This document shows positions 1 to 11,400 of a DNA stretch of 64,000 nt, piece by piece. Position 1 is the stretch's first letter. Each line of letters starts with the position of its first letter. This DNA comes from Phalacrocorax aristotelis (lineage: Eukaryota > Chordata > Aves > Suliformes > Phalacrocoracidae), in NCBI RefSeq assembly GCF_949628215.1, contig NC_134281.1, forward strand, positions 40,470,512 to 40,534,511, read 5' to 3'. The notes below the pieces were generated by a model that worked only from the letters and a program-made list of their open reading frames with translations, was not told where the DNA came from and did not search any database. The position numbers were made by a program, and so were the translations under genes.

Positions 1-3000
1 CAGCTGCCCTCTTCTGCTGTGGATCACCTCGCAGGTTTGGGATCTGTCTGTGCTTGGCCAGCTCCATTTACAGCGCAATATAGTGATGTAATTTGAAATC
101 AGTGACAGTTAACATAAATATGCTGGGTTGTGAATGGGGCAGCTGAGGAGCAGAAGGTTCCTTGACTGGGATGTGTATCTACAGGGATGGAAACCTCCAA
201 GGAACACAGCTCGCAGCAATAAGGGCTTTAGCCACCCACCTCTAATCATCTGCTCTTGGAATAAAAGCCTGCACTTGGGCTTAGATGGAAAATAAGATTA
301 ATAAGAAAACAATTTTTCTTTCTAAAATTTTTTCCCTGTGTAATACACACACTTTTATTTAAGAGGACAATAAAACTTATCTTGTGAACTCTAATTCAGT
401 CCCTAGTCTGTGGGGCAGCTTGCCTTGATTACATTGTACTAAATTACTCATCTTGGATATATGCTTCCCTATTTTCTGTGCCAAGAGCAAGAATATGATA
501 TTATTTGGCAAGAGGAATGTGTATCTAAAATGTCAAATTACAGCTCATAACTATTACGGGATACTTTTGGCGATAGCCCTTTGTGACTGTTCCAAAACAG
601 ATGTCTCTTTCTAGGAGATCCTTAAAACTAATGCATGTTTTATGTTTGGTTTTAGGTGGTATTTTGTGAGAATGTCTCAAAAGGACACTAGCTGGGTGCA
701 TGTATTGCTTTAGTATAACTTTAAATTTATAATTTCTCAAGACTTCCAAGTCTTCAAATTACATTAACTAATAATTTTGCATGTACACACAGTGCAACAT
801 TGAGAATTGCAGAACCTTTTTTACAATAACCAATATAGCCAGCCTACAAAACTGCACGTTATTTAACACAACAGAAGAATAAAATGATAAAGCTAGTTCG
901 TATTTTTCAACTTTTTCATCTGATGTTACAAGACTCTTACCACTGGAACTTGATTAAATCTCTCATGCCTCGGCCATCTTAATTAACTTATATCAGCTTT
1001 TACTAAAATTGAATAAAGTGAGTTGCTTCATGTTACAGTTCTGAAGCAGGTACCACCATTACAAATGCTTGGCCCATGTGCAATTGTGCACTTCTCATGG
1101 GGACTATGAAAAATGGCTTTGCTTTAAATTTAGCTGTGTCTGCTAATAAACTTAGAATGGATTGGATTAATGGGAACATAAAGGCTCAACAGAGAAATGG
1201 TAAGAGGCTGTCAAAAAACCTCTGGAATTTATTCTTTGTATCCTGAACGCTGATAGGAGCAACTGAACCATGAAGATTTTGCTATAAAAAATTGTACAAT
1301 TCAGCTAGTAGAAAGAATTTACTTTTGCTAATCTTACTGTCCTAAGATAGCATACTGGACATCACTTTTAATAATAAATATCCATATCTGTTAGTAATAC
1401 AACTGTCTTTGCTTGCTTTTGAGGAGGTTACAAACCTGGGGAAAGGCAGTCTCCTAGAATGGATGTAAGCTTGAAGCCATTCTGATGTGTCACTGCTTCT
1501 GCATGTGGTGCCTACTTGGTTATACAGTTCATTGGAGATCCTTAAGCCAACTGCACCATGTTTGAGCTGGGATCAGTGATGTCTGTCACTGGAGTGGATG
1601 AAAACATAGACACGTAGGTAGAGAAATGCCAGACTGCAATGGTCTTTGTAAAGGAAAGCCATGGTATTACAGCAGATTCCAGAAGTGGCAAGTTTTGGAT
1701 AGGGTTTGATGCAAAGGTTCAACACAAGGCAAGAAGCCCTTTGAGAGGTGGAGTGACCGTGGTAAAAGCCATTGCAGAAGTTTGATGCGAGGTGGGAGAT
1801 TCAGTCTGTGGGATGGTGGCTGAGGAAAGGCCCAGCCATAGAGACAGTCCTAAGAGAGAATAAAAGAGCAGAGCTCTGAGCTTGCATTTCCATGAGGACG
1901 GAGAAGAGGCAAGAAGTGGCGAAATGGTCCATGGGGAAGCTGTGAGAGACTGAGCACAGCTTTGGCTGACGGTGTGTGATCCACTGCACACTGGTCACAC
2001 GAACTTACACTTGTCAAAAATATCAGGCATGCCATTTGAATTGATAGGACAAATTTAGACCAGGCCACCAAAACCTTCTGAGTGACCTGAGTTACTAGGC
2101 TTCTGAACTTTTTTAAAATTAATTTTGTAGAGGTGGGAGATCGTCATGTGGGGGTGGGGGGCATTAGGAGTGTTTTTGGTGAGAGAAGGCTTTTGGGCCT
2201 CTGTACGATTACTCCATCAGTCAAATAGAAGGATTCAAGTAGAGCTGTACTTACTGCCAGATGATCATTATGTTATGGAAGAAGTTTGGATGGAAGAACT
2301 TGGAAATTTAGTGATAGACTAATGATGAATCTGCCCTAGACTTGTTCAGATATCCCGCTGTAGAAACGCTGCCTCCTGATGATTGGATTAATGGTTGAAA
2401 CAGACAGTTTGGCAGACTCAAATAAAAGGCTTTCCGCAGATTTGCTTTGGAGGGCTTGAGCCTTTTAACCACATGGTAACTGTAAAGACTATAAATAAAA
2501 TTTTAAAATCTAGTTTAAGCAGTCTTTAATAAATTATTTTAATGCGCTGTTATTGGCCCCTCCTTCAGGATATCACAAGTCTGCACTTTCAGTCTGACAA
2601 GCTAAAATGTGCTCTCTGTCAAATTATCAGCTTGGTTTTGTCTCACATACTTAATGGAAGCCTTGAAGCTTCATCCTAATGTGAGAAAGGCTTTGCTGTC
2701 GGATTGAAAGCATATCAGAGAATAGCCTTCAGGAGAGTTAGCTGGGGCTGTTCTCTCAACGTTTTTCAAATGCTGGTTCACACCCAATGAATTATGGCTT
2801 TTCTTGTCCCGTTCTGTACTGAGACAGGCAGGACTTGGTGAAGAAGCACAGGACAGAGGAACAGCTGAGTGGAGACAGTGGCTTCAAAGGACCTAAACTG
2901 GACATTGCTACCCACACCCACCCGGTGCTGCTGAGGAGTCCAGTAGGTGCAGAGTGGCTGGGCGCAGGTGTTTGAGGGTGTACTGTATAGGTCTTCTGTT

Positions 3001-6000
3001 CTCAGCTATTTGTGGTCGTGTGCTTTAAGATTAAAATCTGGGTGGCTAGGTAATTCCCTTGCTAAATTCATGTTCCTTTCTTTCTTGCCGTATTGTCATC
3101 AAAGAAATTATGCGAGGAGTCCATGACTCCTGGCAGAGATGGAGCTTCGGGTTGCACATGTAAAGCCTGAAGAACAGCATGGGATCTCAGATCTAGGAGG
3201 CTGGGTGGCACTCTAAGTAAATACTGTCATGCAGGGAAAAAAAAGAAAAATTACACTTAAGTCTGAGTTCCCAGATGTAGAAACAGTGGCAAAATTCAAC
3301 TTTCCTGGTTCCTAATAAGCTGATGAATGTTTAGCTTTGAACTACAATGGGGCTTGGAAATCACTCAAAATATCGACTTTACAGAGTGGGTCTTGCTTAA
3401 GCTGAAATATTGCGTACCTGTTGATTTTCTTCCTAATCCTAACAGCACTGGGCAGTTACAAGTTGTAGATCTCTGTCTGCTTGCTGACCTCAACCCACAC
3501 ACACTTTGATGTGTGCTGCACTAAGTTTTATATCTGAGTGAGTATCTTTACGAACCATAGAAAAGGCTTTTCTTACAAAGATAAAATGTTCCCTACCATC
3601 TGTGCACTAGAAATAACATAAAACGCCCTTTTCCTGTTCTATGAGAAAATTTTCCATGTTATCAGTATTTGTAAGAGAACAAAACCAGAAAGTTACCTAT
3701 GAAAGCAGTTAGGAGTACTGACAAGTAAGCAGAGTTTTGAACGCTTTTAATTGTCTTTTCCCCATAGCAGCAAACTACAGATTATTTATTACTAGGAGTA
3801 GCTTTGTAATGCATTAGGTGTATTCCAAACAAAGCAAGAAACTGCAGTCATAGCACCAAGCAATGCCAGTAACCACACTGAAAAATACAGCCTACAAACT
3901 GGAGACGAGAGCCAAAGCTTAATCCCCACAGGTCTACTGTTGTTATGTTGCATGCTATATTGTAAATAAAGTTGACAAGTACAAGCAAGTGTTCAATAGA
4001 TTATCTCTGGTGGTAGATGACTGTGATTGAATCAGCTTTTTGCCCACTACTATGCTTCGTATTTCACATACGGGGTCAGAGTCCACTGTTGCGCTGGTAT
4101 AAACAACAATGCTACTAATACTGAAGAAAACCCAAACCTTGCCTCTGTAAAGCAAAAAATGAAGCAGCTCAATATTGGACTCATATACTGGCTCAATACT
4201 CATAAGTCCAAATAACTGTGGTGGGGGTTTTGGCTTTGGCATGGTTTGGGTTGGTTTAGTGGGGCTTTTTTAGCTTTCTGAAGCTAGAAATTATTACTAT
4301 AATCATGTAATTTGACTTCCTAATCCAGATCATAGATGTCCCTTTGCCAAGCCTTTCAGTTGTATTTGTAGCATATGTCCTTTTACAATTGTGTTTGGAA
4401 AACACCTCTGAATTCTAGCTTTTTTTTTTTCCCTCAAATTATTTCTCTTAACTGTCCAATTGAAGTGAGGCAACAGAGGAGAAAAAACACTGAAACTTTC
4501 GGAGAGTTTAGTCTCTGTCCAAATTGAGCATCCGAAGAAAGCTTTTTCAAAACTTTTGCAGTAACTTGTGGCACAGACGCATAGCACGAAAAATTAGGAA
4601 CTTGTGGAAACCCCATTGAGCCCTTACCTACATCTTTAGGCAGCTGAACCCCTTTGAAAATCTGGGCTCTAGGCCCAACCCTGCAGAGTTCTCTGTGGAA
4701 AGACTCCTCCTCCTGCCTGGGGCTGACTGTAGGATAGCTATTTTAATAGCAGAGTCTTTCAAAACAGCCTAAAGCAGTCAGGAAAGAAAAAAATGTAATA
4801 AGTGGCAAGCAGTTGAATTCCCAGATGATTGATTCTGGAGACCTTACAGAGATACAAATTGTAATTTGTAAGCAGCTGAAAAGGAAAAGTGATGGCTAGA
4901 GGTGTACTTTCTCATACGGTCTGGGCCATTTTCTCTCTTGTGTGATTCTCTGTGTGGTCACTTTCTGGCAAAAGAGAGGTCCCAACACATACTACGGTAT
5001 GTGCTCTATATGCCCTTTGGATGCGTGTCAAAAGTCACATGTTATTAATATCTCTAAACTTTGCAGCATTAAATATGTAGGAATGTGGTAGAGATGGAAA
5101 GTGCTTTATAAATGTGAAGTATTGTTTCCTGTGTTTTTTGTTATTTTACTTTTTTCACTTAAGGTTTTTTTTTTTTAATTTAATTATGGCAGGATCTTAG
5201 CTCTGCCTCTTACATTTTTGTCCCAGAAATAAATTGATTGGAACAAATGGGACATTTAATGAAGACTGCACCATTTAACTTCTGTGGAGTCACTAAGATA
5301 AATTTGATTTAGTGGAACTTATGGCTCCAAAGATCACATAGGTCCTTGCATTTGGATAACTGTGGGACCTCGAAAGGTGGCCTGGACTTGTAAGACTCTC
5401 TCCTAGTCAGCAGTGATTGCAGACGGTAAGGGAACCAATGTTATTCAAAAGCTTGTGCCATTTCCCACAGAGAAAATAGCAAAAGTTGTCACTTGGAATC
5501 AAGTGTTAGATTACTATTAGATACTTCAAAACAAGCCTTTTTATTAACAATTTAATAGCAATTGCTCTATGTGGGTATTTCTTCTTTTAATTTCAGTATA
5601 AAGTATTTGGTATTTTAAGTCTCTAATTGTCTTGGCAAAAAGCCACCAACAGGCTTTGATTTTGGAAGCACCTCTGTGTGAATGATCCTAGTGGGTTCAT
5701 AATGGGTACACAGGAGTCGACTATTAAGAGCTATTTTTAAAGATGAAGTCATAACTGTAATGTAATAGTAAAGCTAAAACTAAACTAAACATTAAACTTG
5801 CAATGTTCTAGAAGATTAAACTGTCCCACAGTCACAAATTATCTAAAGTTATCCCTGATGCCTATATTCCAACTTCTAGTATTAGCCTGATGGTCGAAGG
5901 AAAAGACCTTGTTAGCTCTGCAAATCAAGAAAAGATCACAAAAGTAAAACACAAAAGCAGCACCTGAGCTTGGTTTCATTTAGTTTTTCAAGACCAACTT

Positions 6001-7299
6001 TGGAAGCCAAAGATTTAGTGTTGGAAAATCAGGATAAGCATTCAGGGATCACTCCTGCCATCCTTTTCAGATGTTTTCTGTTGTATCCAGGATCTTGATC
6101 ATAGTATCGTATCTTATTACATCATCCAAAATACCTCATCATATCGTTGGCTGGCCTCCAGCATAATATCTTGGCGTGTCTCTGGCACCCTTGGGGTCTG
6201 ATGCGTTTAATAAATGCTCCTTTGAATGCACTGAACCTGGAGGGCCAGGTTCCAGCCTCGGGAGAGGAATCTGCTGACTTTGCTGTGGAAGACTTGGGTT
6301 GCCAGCTGTGGTCCTTCTTCTGGTCATGGAAAGGGCGCAAAGAAAATGAGTTTGTGGCGGTGACTGAGGGCTGATCTTGGGCAGGGGCACGTACCCTCCC
6401 CCTTTCTGAAGGGGACCTCTTCCTAAACACCTCTTGGCCAAACATTAAGTACATACAGTTCTTGTGCTCACCTCCTTGTGTTGACTATATATTGTATGAC
6501 CAAGGTCTGGATAACGCTTCCCATAGTCTTTCCTTACGAATTAAACCCTATGCCTTCTGCTTCTCTACTTGTCCTTGAATTTCGAGACCCATCTTTGATG
6601 CTGCTACCTGCATCATTGTAACGCACAAAGCTCCCGTTAGGCTAGGCAAGGCAAATAAGCACACAGGTGTCGTCTGTATCCTGAACAAACTGAAGACATC
6701 GCTGGGAGCCTGGCAGGTGCAGCCACAGGGCTACCACATTGCATTGCCAGCACTTCAGCCATCTTACTCTGACTTCTGTTGGGGTGGTTTTTTTTGCATT
6801 TGTTTCTTCTTTATTTTTTCTTGTCGCTGACTCTTTGCTTCAGATTATTATTGGTTTGTGCCTCTAAGTATTTGACCCATCTTTCATTTTGAAAGTTCCT
6901 GTCCGTATTTTTGTCACCAGTTGTTTCCTTCCGTGGCTTATTTGCCGTCAAGGAGTGTTTTCAGCAACTCCCCACCTAGTTCCAGTTGCACACGACGGCA
7001 TTCTGTGTTCTTCACCGCACGTCTGACAGGGCAGCGCCGCACGGACCCTTGTGGCATCCCATGAATAGCCGGAAGGCACTAATGCTAAAAACGAGAGGTG
7101 ATGGCAGGGGGTAGTGAACTCATTCTGGGTCACGTACAGGAATGCGCGGGTGGCGGGACGGAAGCGTCTTCCAGGGAGCGGGGCTGGCACACAGCATCCG
7201 CGCTGCCGAGCGCTCCGACCCTCCTCTGGGATTTGGAGACACACGAGGGGTAGCAAAACTCAGGAAAGCCGCGTAGCGTGACCCACCGAGATAAATCAG
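1..7299. other. Upstream intergenic region, no gene supported
   Basis: This AT-rich stretch lies upstream of the WLS promoter. Reading frames here are short, overlap on both strands and have no recognisable domain or splice structure, so I call no gene. In other vertebrates the next genes in this direction are RPE65 and DEPDC1, and neither is visible here. The only textured part is about 6120-6760, described separately as a possible old LTR. From about 7000 the GC and CpG content rises into the WLS island. Confidence 0.6.
6110..6760 (+). repeat. Possible old LTR-like remnant, family not recognised
   Basis: Two blocks here resemble the polyadenylation end of an LTR. One has AATAAA at about 6209 followed by a T/C-rich stretch. 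The other has an ATTAAA-like signal at about 6540 followed by a pyrimidine-rich tail. A reverse frame stays open for 110 codons (6122-6454) without any protein I recognise. I could not find TG...CA ends or a target-site duplication, so this is only a suspicion. Confidence 0.25.
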
Positions 7300-7604
7300 A
7301 GCAGCGCTAAGGGGAGGACAAAGCGGCGCCCCGGCGGCGCGAGAGCCGCCGGAGGACGGGTCACAGCGCGTTTCGGCTGCGGCGCAGGGAAAGCGGGGCG
7401 GCCGCTCCTCGCGTCCTGGCTAAATTGCTCGTGAGGAAGGAGTTGCATAAACCTTTGGGGAGGTGCGAAGCAGCCGAGGGGCTCACCTGCCGCGCAGCTA
7501 GGAGCCGGGGGCGGGGGGGCCGCTGCCGCTCCCTGCCTCCCGCGCACCCCGCCCCGGGGCTGCCGCCCGCCGAGCCGCGGGGGCGGCCGCGCCGCAGCGG
7601 TGCC

Positions 7605-7641
7605 CGGGGCGGGGGGTGGGGGGGCGTGGGGGTGGGGGGGC
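7605..7641 (+). promoter_or_regulatory. G-run cluster with G-quadruplex potential in the WLS promoter
   Basis: Five runs of four or more G, separated by single bases (C, T or CGT), lie on the coding strand about 280-320 bp upstream of the WLS start codon. The pattern satisfies the usual G3+N1-7 quadruplex rule several times over. Whether it folds in vivo cannot be told from sequence. It also offers GC-box/Sp1-type sites. Confidence 0.5.
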
Positions 7642-7737
7642 GGCCCCCGCCCCTGCTGGGGCCGGCCCGGGGGGAGCGGGGCCGGGGCCGGGCCCGGCGG
7701 CGGGGCTGCGGGAGCGGGGAGGGGCGGCGGAGGCGGC

Positions 7738-7767
7738 GTCATGTGACCCGCCGCCAGCTCCTTTAAA
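7738..7767 (+). promoter_or_regulatory. WLS: WLS core-promoter candidates: E-box/M-box and TTTAAA
   Basis: GTCATGTGAC at 7738-7747 is an E-box of the M-box type recognised by the MITF/TFE family. TTTAAA at 7762-7767 is the only TATA-like element near the gene start and would place initiation near 7790-7800, giving a 5' UTR of about 130 nt. Initiation in CpG islands is usually dispersed, so a single start site is not assured. Factor binding is inferred from motif only. Confidence 0.4.
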
Positions 7768-7922
7768 GCGGCCACATGCAGCCGAGCGGCGGCCACAATC
7801 ACGGCTGGCGGCGGCGGCGGGGGAGCCGGCTCCCGGCGGCCCGGGCAATCAGTGCGCAGCCGGCCCTCCCTCCTCCCCCCCGGCCCCCCGGCCGGGGAGC
7901 GGGGGGCTAGCGCCGGGCGAAG

Positions 7923-8028
7923 ATGGCCGGGGCCATCATCGAGAACATGAGCACCAAAAAGCTGTGCATTGTCGGGGGGATCCTGCTGGTTTTCCAAGTC
8001 ATCGCCTTTCTGGTGGGAGGTCTGATCG
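7923..8028 (+). CDS. WLS: WLS coding exon 1
   Basis: Codes residues 1-35 plus the first base of codon 36. It contains the short cytosolic N-terminus and the first membrane span. The donor GTGAGT follows at 8029. It lies inside the CpG island. The reading begins MAGAIIENM, as in human WLS. Confidence 0.95.
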
Positions 8029-8457
8029 GTGAGTGCCGAAGGTGCAAACTTTCTCTTCCTCCTCTCCCCGCCGGTGTTGTTTAGCTACTTGTTACAGTAT
8101 CGCTGACTCGCTCCTATGATCTAATTAGCCCTGCTATTGTAGTTAAGAAAACACGGCTCCCTGGGCCTCTTTGTGCACATTTCACTCTAGTGCCTGCAAG
8201 AAAAGAAGGGGCAGAGAAAAGTTTTTTTGGCCTGGTTTCAGCCTGGACTTAAAGAAAGAGGAAGGGGGGGAAAAATCTTCAGTATGGCGACTGGTCGCGC
8301 AGGGAAGCCTTACATTGCAAAGTTGGTTTTTTAAAAAAAAAATTTTTTTTTAAAAATTCTTCCTCCACTCTTTTCGTACCTCTGCCCCTCCCCGTTTCTC
8401 GGCCTCCGAACCGACCGCAGGAGGAAACCCCACCGCTTGCGGTAATGATAAAAAAAT

Positions 8458-8494
<37 letters not shown>

Positions 8495-11400
8495 AGAAAA
8501 GGGAAATTAATGGGCGCTGCTCCGGGCGAGGGCAGGACCGGTTTTATGGCCTCCGGGGTGCGGTGGGGCGCGTTCGGGTGGCTCCCGGCCCCGCTCCCCC
8601 CGCGCCGCCGCACCCGCGCTTTTGTCCGGGGTCGTTTCTTCTGGGGGACCCCCCCCCATCCCACACCCGCCCCCCGATCCGCTTCCCGGAGGCTCCTGGA
8701 ACTGCGCGGGGCCGGCTCGGGTTTGTTTCTGCTCACGGAAAACCGGGGGACTGCTGGGGGGGGGGGGCTTACCCCCCACCCGCCGCCGCCGCCGTGCTGT
8801 GCGCCCCCCACCCGCGTTCGCGGCCCCCGGCGGGCGGGCACCCACGCAGCCTGCCCCGAGCCGCTTCCCCGCGCCGGGCGGGCAGCCCCGCTCCTCGCAC
8901 GCAAACCTCCCCGCCTGAAACTTTTAAGCGCAGAATGCGTCGCTGTCGCGGTGAGCTGGCCCGCGGGTCCCCGAGCCCCGGGGACGCGCCGGCGTCGGGG
9001 CAGCCGGTGGCAACGGCCCTGCAGTCGGGGCTTGCCATCCCTCTGCCGCCGCGGGTGTTGGTCCTTGCCTGGGGAAGGAGCGGGGGGGTGGAAGGAGAAA
9101 GATGGAGGAGAGCAGGGTTTTGGGGCAGTCCCTGGGATTCTTTTTTTTTTACTAGAAAGCAGCTGAGTTATGCGCCCGCTGCCTGTAACGATCGTCCTAT
9201 CTATGTGGCTACATCGGCGATTTCCAGTGTTGGGATGTTGGGGAAGGGCTGTGCTGCCCTGCGGAGGAATTCCCGAGCCCAAACCCTCCCTTCTCCCTCG
9301 GGGCCAGGGCTGGCTCGCCCAAGGATTGATTCCCCTTCCTCCGTGGCAAGCTTGTATGCGGGGCCGCTGGGATTTTCGGTAGCGGCTGTGGATAACTCGG
9401 GTCCTGTTCCTCTGAAAGGGTGTCGGGAAAATTTTGTTGCACTCTTTATTTGGGAGAATAAAGTTGGGCTGTTCTTGCAGTGGTCTTTATTTGAGAGATA
9501 TTGAAGGAATATCTATCGCCGTCCCTTAGAAAGCCCATTCGGTGTTCCCGATGCACATTGGTGCTTTGCATTTGTAGCCTCTCTAATTATCCATTCTTAA
9601 GAGCCGTAGGAATTCTACTAAACATAATTTTCAAAAACCTCAGTTTCCCTCATTCACTTGCTTCAGTTCTTTGTCTTTGCTTAATCACAAAGGAGCCGGT
9701 GGGAAACATTGGATTAAAACCCAGTTTTTCTAGTCTTGTGGACCCAAACCAACATTGGGGATTATCGGGATTGGCTTTTTTCTTCCTTTTTTTTTTTCTT
9801 TTTTTTTCCTGTTTAAGTGCTGGTTCAAGAGCAGGTTACTGAACCCCACGCTGATTCATTAGATAAAAAGTCTTGGCCTGGGTTGTGCAGAGAAGCCAGA
9901 CTTGATGTTCATCTTAAAAATATTTTCTAGTAGCTTCTGGCTTCTAAGCTCAAAAAAATAAGTTGCTTATACAAAAGTAAGTTTTTATCAGAAAGCCCTG
10001 TTTCTGTCGTCACCTGGGAACAAGTGTGATAAACAAGATAGGTTTATGTTTAGCTTTTTAGGAAAAAAACCTCAAAATATTTCTGTTCAGATTTGTAGGG
10101 ATTGGGAGATAAAAGAATTCAGATGCTGTTAGTTCAGTGTTCCACCTTGTCTATTCCCTGCCTTACCAGCCACTACTGGTGGGCACCTGTCCTGGGTGGT
10201 GGGGGGCACCCAGCTGATGCTGGCGCTGGAAAGCCGCGTGGGCAGGTCTCTTGGACAGGCCTGCTGTGGCCAAGCAGCAATTCTGCCAGTGGAGACAGCC
10301 ATTCGTGGCCGACTTTCCATGTCCTGCACAAACTCAGAGTAACTTCATACTGCTGGAGTAAGTGCAGCACGTCTTCTATGTGCAGGCGGGTCCTACAGAG
10401 TTATCCTGGGCAAACTTTCCTTAACTGTTGGAAAAACCCACTTCTGATCTTCTAGCAGATAAAACTGATCTACTCAATCACCCAAATGGGTTTTTCCTCC
10501 ACAGTATTTACCACTTGTGATGCATTCAAGGAGTTAAGAGGCTCACCCACCCCCCCTTCTCTCAGTGGCTGTAGGGCTGCTGCGCTGATGGGCTCCAACA
10601 GCTCCCAGCCAGCCCACATAGGAGCTGAAACATAAGTGTATATCATGCCTGTGAAACAACTGTAAGTTCTTACGTGTAAACTAGGTGTGGCCCCAACATC
10701 TGGCACAGTGACGCTCAAGCAGGGCATCGCAACCTGGGGTCCGCATGACGCTCTTCCCAGCAATTAGCCCTGGAGCATGCCTTGCCGTTCGGGCCACATG
10801 CCCCTGGAAGCTCTGAGCCCAGTGGCTTGTGACCGATCCCTTAGACCGCAGCCGGGGCCCACGGCTCAGTGTCCTCATCCCTTTAGGGAGTCTCTAGCAT
10901 GTGGTGTTTTCTTATAGGCATCTGATGAGAAATGGGTCGGTGGGTGGTGTTCTTCTGCACCATGCCTGGAGACGGCGAGTGGGGAGCGAAGCGGAGCTAT
11001 GAGCTCTCAAACTGCCGATAGCTCTGGCAGTGATGACATGGGACTGCTGCCCTTCGGAGGTGTGACACAAGGTGGGATGGGAGCTGAGGTGTCACTGAAA
11101 TAGCGTTCCTGGTCTGGTTTGATCCAGTGCACCAAACAGACACCAAGAATCTAGTTATTTTAGTTTATTCAGGTCTAGACAAACCAAAATATGTACACAA
11201 CTGGAACACAGCTACAAAGCTAAACCAGCTTTTCCTTTAGCAGTCAGTTAGTCATTGTTTTGAAATATGACCTAAGTGCTCTATTTTAACAGATTACTTG
11301 TGCAAGTCCAAAATACACAAATGCAATGCATTGGTACCTGATACAACGACAATAAAGCTTCATTTTTCCGAAATTGGGGTTTACTGCCAGTGGTGGTTCC

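Larger units (their letters stand above)
7300..9080. promoter_or_regulatory. WLS: CpG island spanning the WLS promoter, exon 1 and start of intron 1
   Basis: The sequence changes abruptly to very high GC with dense CpG, from about 7300 to about 9080, around WLS exon 1. CpG islands of this kind mark promoters of broadly expressed vertebrate genes. Long open frames on both strands across the island reflect scarce AT-rich stop codons, not genes. A C/G-homopolymer patch (about 8648-8775) and an A-rich tract (8450-8503) interrupt the part lying in intron 1. Confidence 0.85.

Noticed and set aside
7296-9504. Many long open frames of up to 313 codons on both strands in the WLS CpG island
   Set aside because: They overlap in several frames, are rich in P, G, R and A, and arise because GC-rich DNA has few stop codons. 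Only the exon 1 frame beginning at 7923 continues into conserved protein.
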